Positions 31,954-35,799 of a DNA stretch of 35,799 bases are shown here, piece by piece. Within the stretch, counting starts at the first letter, position 1. Each line of letters begins with the position of its first letter. This DNA is from Streptomyces sp. NRRL S-87. GTDB lineage: Bacteria; Actinomycetota; Actinomycetes; Streptomycetales; Streptomycetaceae. The stretch is taken from assembly GCF_000719335.1 (NCBI RefSeq), contig NZ_JOGB01000070.1, positions 1-35,799 of the forward strand, in the 5' to 3' direction. Made by a program: the position numbers and the translations under genes. The notes under the pieces were generated by a model. The model was not told the DNA's origin, made no database searches, and saw only the letters and a list, made by a program, of their open reading frames with translations.

Positions 31954-33492
31954 ATGAAGCCCATGGCACGCCTGGGTGTGGGGATCGGCTGGCGGCCGGA
32001 GATCGCCGACGCGGTCGAACGGCTGCCGCGGCTCGACTGGGTCGAGGTCGTCGCCGAGAACCTGTGCCCCGGACACCTACCGGACGCCCTGCGCCGGCTG
32101 CGAGAACGCGGCACGGTCGTCGTCCCGCACGGCGTCTCGCTGGGCCTCGGCGGGGCCGACCGCCCCGACCCGGGCCGGCTGGCGGACCTGGCCGAGCGGG
32201 CGGTCGCCCTGGAGGCGCCGCTGGTGACGGAGCACATCGCGTTCGTGCGGGCGGGGGGCCCGCTGACCGCTTCGCCGCGACTGGAGGCCGGACACCTGCT
32301 GCCGGTGCCGCGCACCCGGGACGCCCTGGCGGTGCTGTGCGAGAACGTACGGATCGCGCAGGACGCGCTGCCGGTCCCCCTGGCCCTGGAGAACATCGCG
32401 GCCCTCTTCTCGTGGCCGGACGACGAGCTGACCGAGGGCCAGTTCCTGGCGGAACTGGTCGAGCGCACCGGGGTACGGCTCCTCATCGACGTCGCCAACC
32501 TGCACACGAACCGGGTGAACCGGGCCGAGGACCCCCTGGCCGTGCTCGACGCCCTGCCGCTGGAAGCGCTGGCGTACGTCCACGTGGCGGGCGGGATCGA
32601 GCGCGGCGGGGTGTGGCACGACACCCACGCGCACCCCGTGCCGCCGGAGGTGCTGGCGCTGCTCGGCGAGCTGCGGGCGCGCGTGGACCCGCCGGGGGTG
32701 CTGCTCGAGCGGGACGACGACTTCCCGCCGGAGCCGGAACTGGCCGCCGAGCTGGCCGCGATCCGCGGCGTCCTGACCGCCGAGGGGGCGCGGCCGACGC
32801 CGGACGCGGCCACCGACGGCCTCCGACCGGCCGACGGGGCGCGGGGCGGGCACCACGACGCGGAGGCCGTGCGTGGTCGGGTGGCGGTCGCGCAGACCGC
32901 CGTGCTGTCCGCGCTCGTCGCCGGGACGCCCGTGCCCGAGGGCTTCGACGCGCCGCGCATGCGCGTGCAGGCCCGGGCGCTCGCCGCCAAGCGGGCCGAC
33001 GTCGTGGCCAAGGTGGCGCCCGACCTGCCGCGCATCCTCGGCGCGGAAGCGTACCGGCAGGCCTTCCTCGGCTACGCGAGGACCCGTCCCATGACGGCCG
33101 GTTACCGGCGCGACGCCCTCGACTTCGCCGAGCACCTGCTGCTCACCGACGGGATCGGCGACGGACTCGCCCGGCGCCGGCTCACCGCCTGGTGGCGTGA
33201 CCGCGCGGGCTCCAAACCCCCCGGTCGGCTCACCCGGCTCGCGCACCGCCTGGTGCCGCCGCCCCGCCCGCGGGGCCGCCGCGCCCGCGCCCGCCTCGCG
33301 GCCCACCCGGGCACCACTACGACCCGCCCGGTCACTGCCACGGACCGCCCGGCCGCCGCCGCGACGGACCACCCGGCCGCCGCCGCGGCGGCCAAGGCAG
33401 TCCCGGCCGCCGCCGCGGCGGCCAAGGCAGTCCCGGCAGTCCCGGCAGTCCTGGCAGTCCCGGCAAGATCAGTGAAGGAGACGGCATCGTGA
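31954..33492 (+). CDS. DUF692 / multinuclear non-heme iron oxidase (MNIO) with fused C-terminal domain
   Basis: A 512-residue protein. Residues 5-275 form the DUF692 TIM barrel with nearly all landmark residues of MNIO enzymes: His59 ([10 protein letters not shown]), His94 (TEHIAF), Glu146 (ALENIAALF), Asp179/Asn182 ([11 protein letters not shown]), His210 (YVHVAGG), Asp223/His225/His227 (DTHAHPV) and Glu252 (LLERDDDF). Characterised relatives (MbnB, TglH) use two or three irons to oxidise residues, mainly cysteine, in ribosomal peptides. The usual IHLAGH reads VHVAGG here. Residues about 300-405 form a second helical domain, possibly the substrate-recognition partner that is separate elsewhere. 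The tail (410-512) is basic, then Ala/Pro repeats. GGAGG lies seven bases before the ATG; the stop overlaps the next start (GTGA). Xylose-isomerase-like activity is the less likely alternative. Confidence 0.9.
   Translation: MKPMARLGVGIGWRPEIADAVERLPRLDWVEVVAENLCPGHLPDALRRLRERGTVVVPHGVSLGLGGADRPDPGRLADLAERAVALEAPLVTEHIAFVRAGGPLTASPRLEAGHLLPVPRTRDALAVLCENVRIAQDALPVPLALENIAALFSWPDDELTEGQFLAELVERTGVRLLIDVANLHTNRVNRAEDPLAVLDALPLEALAYVHVAGGIERGGVWHDTHAHPVPPEVLALLGELRARVDPPGVLLERDDDFPPEPELAAELAAIRGVLTAEGARPTPDAATDGLRPADGARGGHHDAEAVRGRVAVAQTAVLSALVAGTPVPEGFDAPRMRVQARALAAKRADVVAKVAPDLPRILGAEAYRQAFLGYARTRPMTAGYRRDALDFAEHLLLTDGIGDGLARRRLTAWWRDRAGSKPPGRLTRLAHRLVPPPRPRGRRARARLAAHPGTTTTRPVTATDRPAAAATDHPAAAAAAKAVPAAAAAAKAVPAVPAVLAVPARSVKETAS
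33372..33467. repeat. Nested in-frame repeats (30 bp x2, 9 bp x4) in the MNIO gene tail
   Basis: Two exact 30-base units (33372-33401, 33402-33431) encode an Ala-Lys-Ala-Val-Pro pattern. Four 9-base units of the CCCGGCAGT type follow (33432-33467), encoding mostly Pro-Ala-Val. The exact DNA identity suggests recent slippage; this tail is probably a dispensable linker. Confidence 0.85.
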
Positions 33493-34595
33493 ACTACTTC
33501 GCCCTCATCGTCTGGGTCGGAGTCGTCGCCTCCACCCTCGGCCTCGCCGTCGGCGTGTACCGCTCCCGCCGTGCGGGCGGGGCCGGAGCCACCGTGCACG
33601 ACCTGACCGAGGCGGCCTTCCTCGCCGGCGGCCCGCGCCGGGTCGTGGACACCGCCCTCGTCGCGCTCTGCCAGGACGGCCGCATGATGATCGGCGGCCC
33701 CGGCATCGTGCAGGTCCGCTCCGGCGCCCGGGCCGCCGACCCCGTCGAGCGGGCCGTGCTGGCGGCGCACGAGGCGGCGCCCAGCGGCGCGCTCCAGTGG
33801 CTGCGGCTCGCCGTCATGCGCGACGCGGCCGTCCAGGAGACCGGGGACGGCCTGGCCGCGCGCGGCCTGCTCTCCGCCCCCGGCGCGGGTGCCGCCCTGC
33901 GCCGCTGGGGCCTGGTCCAGGCGGTGGTGTGCCTGCTGCTGGTGCCCTCCGCGTTCGTGCTGACGGTCGTCCAGTGGGCGGCCGCGACGCATGAGTACGA
34001 CTTCGACGTGCCGCTCTTCCTGCTCGCCGTACCCGCGCTGTTCCTCGGCCTGATCGCCGGCCTCGTCCTGCGGGCGGTGGCCGGGCGCCGGGTCACCGCC
34101 GCGGGCAAGGCGGCCCTGGCCTCGTACCGCGCCACCCACCTCGCCTCGGGCGACCTCAGCGTGCTGACGGCCCTGCAGGGCCCCCGGGCCCTGCCCGACC
34201 CGCTGCTGCGCAGCCAGCTCCTGATGCTCGTCCCCGGTGCGGCCGGCCGGCCGCGGGGCCACGCCGGCTCGTCCTCCTCGCGTGCGCACGGCAGCCACGG
34301 CACGCACGATTCCGGCAGCGCCTTCGAGACTCCTGTGATGTGGTGCGCGAGCCCGGACACCGGGAGCGGTGGGGGCGGCGGCGACTGGTCGGGCTGCGGC
34401 TCGTCCCGGAGCGGTTGCGGTTCTTCGGGCAGCAGTTGCGGGTCCTCCAGCAGTGGTTGCGGGTCCTCGGGGTCCTCGGGTTCCTCGTGTGGTTCGTCCG
34501 GCAGCAGTTGCGGATCCTCGTCGTCCAGTTGCTCGTCGAGCAGCTCGAGTTGTGGCAGTTCTTCCAGTTCGAGTTGCGGAAGCAGCAGTTCCTGA
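33489..34595 (+). CDS. TIGR04222-like membrane protein with a cysteine-heptad Ser/Gly tail; candidate MNIO substrate
   Basis: A 368-residue protein. Transmembrane helix 1 is at 4-24, followed by RSRR. A cytosolic TIGR04222-type domain (about 35-135; [22 protein letters not shown]) follows. Helices at about 141-163 and 174-194 enclose a short acidic outside loop, then RR and a second cytosolic stretch. From about residue 285 the tail is Ser/Gly/Cys only, with Cys at 286, 303, 310, 317, 324, 334, 341, 348, 355 and 363; six of the eight gaps from 303 onward are exactly seven. The GTG start has AAGGAG eight bases upstream and overlaps the MNIO stop. By the positive-inside rule the tail is cytosolic, reachable by the MNIO enzyme. 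From memory, TIGR04222 proteins commonly adjoin DUF692 genes. Being an MNIO substrate is inference. Confidence 0.85.
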   Translation: MNYFALIVWVGVVASTLGLAVGVYRSRRAGGAGATVHDLTEAAFLAGGPRRVVDTALVALCQDGRMMIGGPGIVQVRSGARAADPVERAVLAAHEAAPSGALQWLRLAVMRDAAVQETGDGLAARGLLSAPGAGAALRRWGLVQAVVCLLLVPSAFVLTVVQWAAATHEYDFDVPLFLLAVPALFLGLIAGLVLRAVAGRRVTAAGKAALASYRATHLASGDLSVLTALQGPRALPDPLLRSQLLMLVPGAAGRPRGHAGSSSSRAHGSHGTHDSGSAFETPVMWCASPDTGSGGGGGDWSGCGSSRSGCGSSGSSCGSSSSGCGSSGSSGSSCGSSGSSCGSSSSSCSSSSSSCGSSSSSSCGSSSS

Positions 34596-34674
34596 TCACG
34601 GGAGCGTCACGAGCTGCTCACACCTGGGCGCCTTGCGCACTGCGCCGGTCCGCCCACGGGGTAGAACCGCCCCC

Positions 34675-35655
34675 ATGTTCTGGGTCCTGTTCCTGCTGCC
34701 GGCGTGGGCCGGGGCGCTGTTCTCCTGCGGGCGGCTGGTGGCCGCCGCCACGGCGGCGGCCGGTCCGGAGAGGTCCGATCCGGAGAGGTCCGGTCCGGAG
34801 AGGTCCGGTCCGGAGGGGTCCGGTGCCCCACTGTCCGGCCGCGGTGAACTGCCTGATGCCGGCGAACTGAGCCTCTACGAAGCGGCCTACCTGGCCGGGG
34901 GCCCGCAACGGGTGGTCGTGCTGACGCTGCTGTCCATGCAGCGCCAGGGACGGCTGCTCCTGGCCCGCAGCGGGTGGGCGACCGTGGTCGACCCGGTGGC
35001 CCGGGACGAGCTGGAGCGCTGCGTACTGGGGGCGTTCGGGCCGGACGGGCAGTCGCCGGTGGCGCAGATACGGTCGGCCGCGGCCGCGGGCACGGCGGTA
35101 CGGGACCTCGCCCACCGGCTCGCCCGGGCGGGGCTCGCGGTCCCGGAGCGGGAGCGGCTGGGCATGGACGAGGCGGTGCGGGGCGTGAAGGCGGCCAGCG
35201 CGCTGATCGCCGTCCTCGGGGCCGCGGCGGTGCTGCTGCCGCAGGCCGGCGAGGACCGGACTCTGATCGGGTGGTGGTTCGCGCTGCCACTCGTGCTGAC
35301 GCTGAGCTGCCTGGGCGTGGCCCGCTTCGAGTCGCACCCGTACTCGCCCTGGGCGTCGCCGGCCGGCCAGCAGCTGCTCGTCCGGCTCGATGACGAGTGG
35401 CGGGGTGGGGACGGGGATGGGGATGGGGACGGGGATCGGTATCGGGGTCGGGATGCGGTTGGTGGGGGGCGGGGAAGGGTTCGGGGGTTGGCGTTGGGGC
35501 TGGGGCTGGGGTTGGGGTGGGGGCTGGGGGACGCTGACGACCGGGCCCTTCTGGCGGCCGTGGCGGTGCGGGGCCTGGCTGCGGTGAAGGACCCGGATCT
35601 CAGGGCCGCCCTGTGCGGTGAGCGCGGGAGCGTGCCTGCCCAGCGGCGGCTGTGA
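34675..35655 (+). CDS. Second TIGR04222-like membrane protein, no cysteine array
   Basis: A 326-residue paralogue of the preceding protein. LSLYEAAYLAGGPQRVVVLTLLSMQRQGRLLL aligns with the TIGR04222 core next door. Hydrophobic helices lie at about 1-25, 170-185 and 198-217. A four-unit PERSG repeat follows helix 1. The C-terminal domain is split by a ~43-residue insertion (about 243-285) of Gly-Asp then Leu-Gly repeats, after which DDRALLAAVAVRGLAAVKDPDLRAAL resumes the alignment. Only four scattered cysteines are present and there is no Ser/Cys tail. The ATG at 34675 lacks a Shine-Dalgarno sequence and is 79 bases after the previous gene. It may form a membrane complex with the first protein. 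Confidence 0.82.
   Translation: MFWVLFLLPAWAGALFSCGRLVAAATAAAGPERSDPERSGPERSGPEGSGAPLSGRGELPDAGELSLYEAAYLAGGPQRVVVLTLLSMQRQGRLLLARSGWATVVDPVARDELERCVLGAFGPDGQSPVAQIRSAAAAGTAVRDLAHRLARAGLAVPERERLGMDEAVRGVKAASALIAVLGAAAVLLPQAGEDRTLIGWWFALPLVLTLSCLGVARFESHPYSPWASPAGQQLLVRLDDEWRGGDGDGDGDGDRYRGRDAVGGGRGRVRGLALGLGLGLGWGLGDADDRALLAAVAVRGLAAVKDPDLRAALCGERGSVPAQRRL
34762..34821. repeat. 15-bp in-frame tandem repeat, four copies
   Basis: The unit GGTCCGGAGAGGTCC, with single-base variants, begins at 34762, 34777, 34792 and 34807. It encodes GPERS-type pentapeptides between the first membrane helix and the TIGR04222 core. Confidence 0.9.
35401..35529. repeat. Simple (GGGGAT)n and (GGGGCT)n hexamer runs inside the second TIGR04222 gene
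   Basis: G-rich hexamer runs encode the Gly-Asp and then Leu-Gly insertion. The coding strand has many G-tracts of four or more, so G-quadruplex formation is possible. The frame survives because the units are multiples of three. Confidence 0.8.
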
Positions 35656-35799
35656 TGGTGGGTGGGGCCGGGCTGGTGGGGCGGGGCGGGGGCTTCGGGT
35701 GGCTCGCTTCGGGGGTGGGTCCCGTGGTGTGTGGGTCCCCTCGGCGCTTGACAGGGGCGGCCTGCAGGCCTCCCCCAGCTACCGCTGGGAGGTACCCCC
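35656..35799. repeat. Right-edge intergenic sequence with two palindromes
   Basis: After the last stop codon there is G-rich non-coding DNA. GCCTGCAGGC (35760-35769) is a perfect 10-bp palindrome. CCTCCCCCAGC and GCTGGGAGG (35769-35792) form a hairpin with a TACC loop and a two-base bulge. From memory, very similar hairpins recur between genes in many Streptomyces genomes. The element is cut by the window edge. Confidence 0.55.

Noticed and set aside
31954..33492. Xylose isomerase/endonuclease IV-type sugar isomerase
   Set aside because: The barrel is related, but [16 protein letters not shown] and DTHAHP are DUF692 signatures and the neighbour is a Cys-rich protein.
33489..34595. Ser/Gly/Cys tail as a frameshift artefact of the TIGR04222 gene
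   Set aside because: The frame is continuous to a stop codon, and Cys spacing is regular despite variable codons. A shifted frame would not give this.
35748..35753. Perfect TTGACA -35 near the right edge
   Set aside because: No -10 lies at 16-19 bases on the right side, and the following sequence is a C-rich repeat.

Overview
The window is a very GC-rich stretch (roughly 70-75% G+C by eye) with GC-ending codons, frequent GTG starts, several starts without a Shine-Dalgarno sequence, a conservon (cvnABCD), and malto-oligosyltrehalose trehalohydrolase and FHA/DUF1707 genes. Together these point to a Streptomyces or close relative. Most of it looks like core chromosome, and I see no transposase, phage or CRISPR. 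Both ends fall in low-complexity or repeat sequence: a (CCCCCG)n run on the left, and on the right a palindrome of a type I associate with Streptomyces intergenic repeats. The window may therefore be a draft contig.

Layout. 1-8.2 kb: end of a possible M14 peptidase, a GNAT acetyltransferase, an FHA/DUF1707 protein, TreZ, a second GNAT protein, an Xaa-Pro aminopeptidase overlapping a LysR regulator, a LysE-type exporter, and a CTP-synthase-like amidotransferase domain protein. 8.26 kb: tRNA-His(GTG). 8.4-14.6 kb: an alpha/beta hydrolase, a Tat-exported phospholipase C, a coupled pair of exported membrane-anchored proteins (one with a von Willebrand A domain), and a small tyrosine phosphatase-like protein. 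14.7-18.6 kb: conservon cvnA-B-C-D, every junction overlapping. 18.7-21.5 kb: catalase-peroxidase divergent from a Fur-family regulator, with opposed overlapping promoters. 21.6-25.0 kb: msrB, murC, a conserved protein and a RibD-C reductase. 25.0-31.0 kb: ZapE/AFG1 ATPase, OsmC peroxidase, PhoX/DUF839 phosphatase, NodB lipoprotein, AIM24 protein and a Pth2-like protein. 31.0-35.7 kb: a small membrane protein divergent from an MNIO locus.

The most interesting part is 31.6-35.7 kb. A DUF692 protein (multinuclear non-heme iron oxidase family, MNIO) with a fused C-terminal domain overlaps by GTGA a TIGR04222-like membrane protein. The last ~80 residues of that membrane protein carry ten cysteines, most of them exactly seven residues apart in a Ser/Gly background. 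Known MNIO enzymes modify cysteine (and some other residues) in ribosomal peptides, and the positive-inside rule puts this tail in the cytosol. The tail is therefore a plausible MNIO substrate: a membrane-anchored, many-times-modified protein. A paralogue without the cysteine array follows, and a 44-bp perfect palindrome plus a 20-bp tandem duplication lie in the divergent control region.

A second theme is the convergent gene ends. Some carry compact hairpins; others carry short tandem repeats that run into the stop codons (725-763, 3703-3816, 29346-29436, and weakly 31006-31039).
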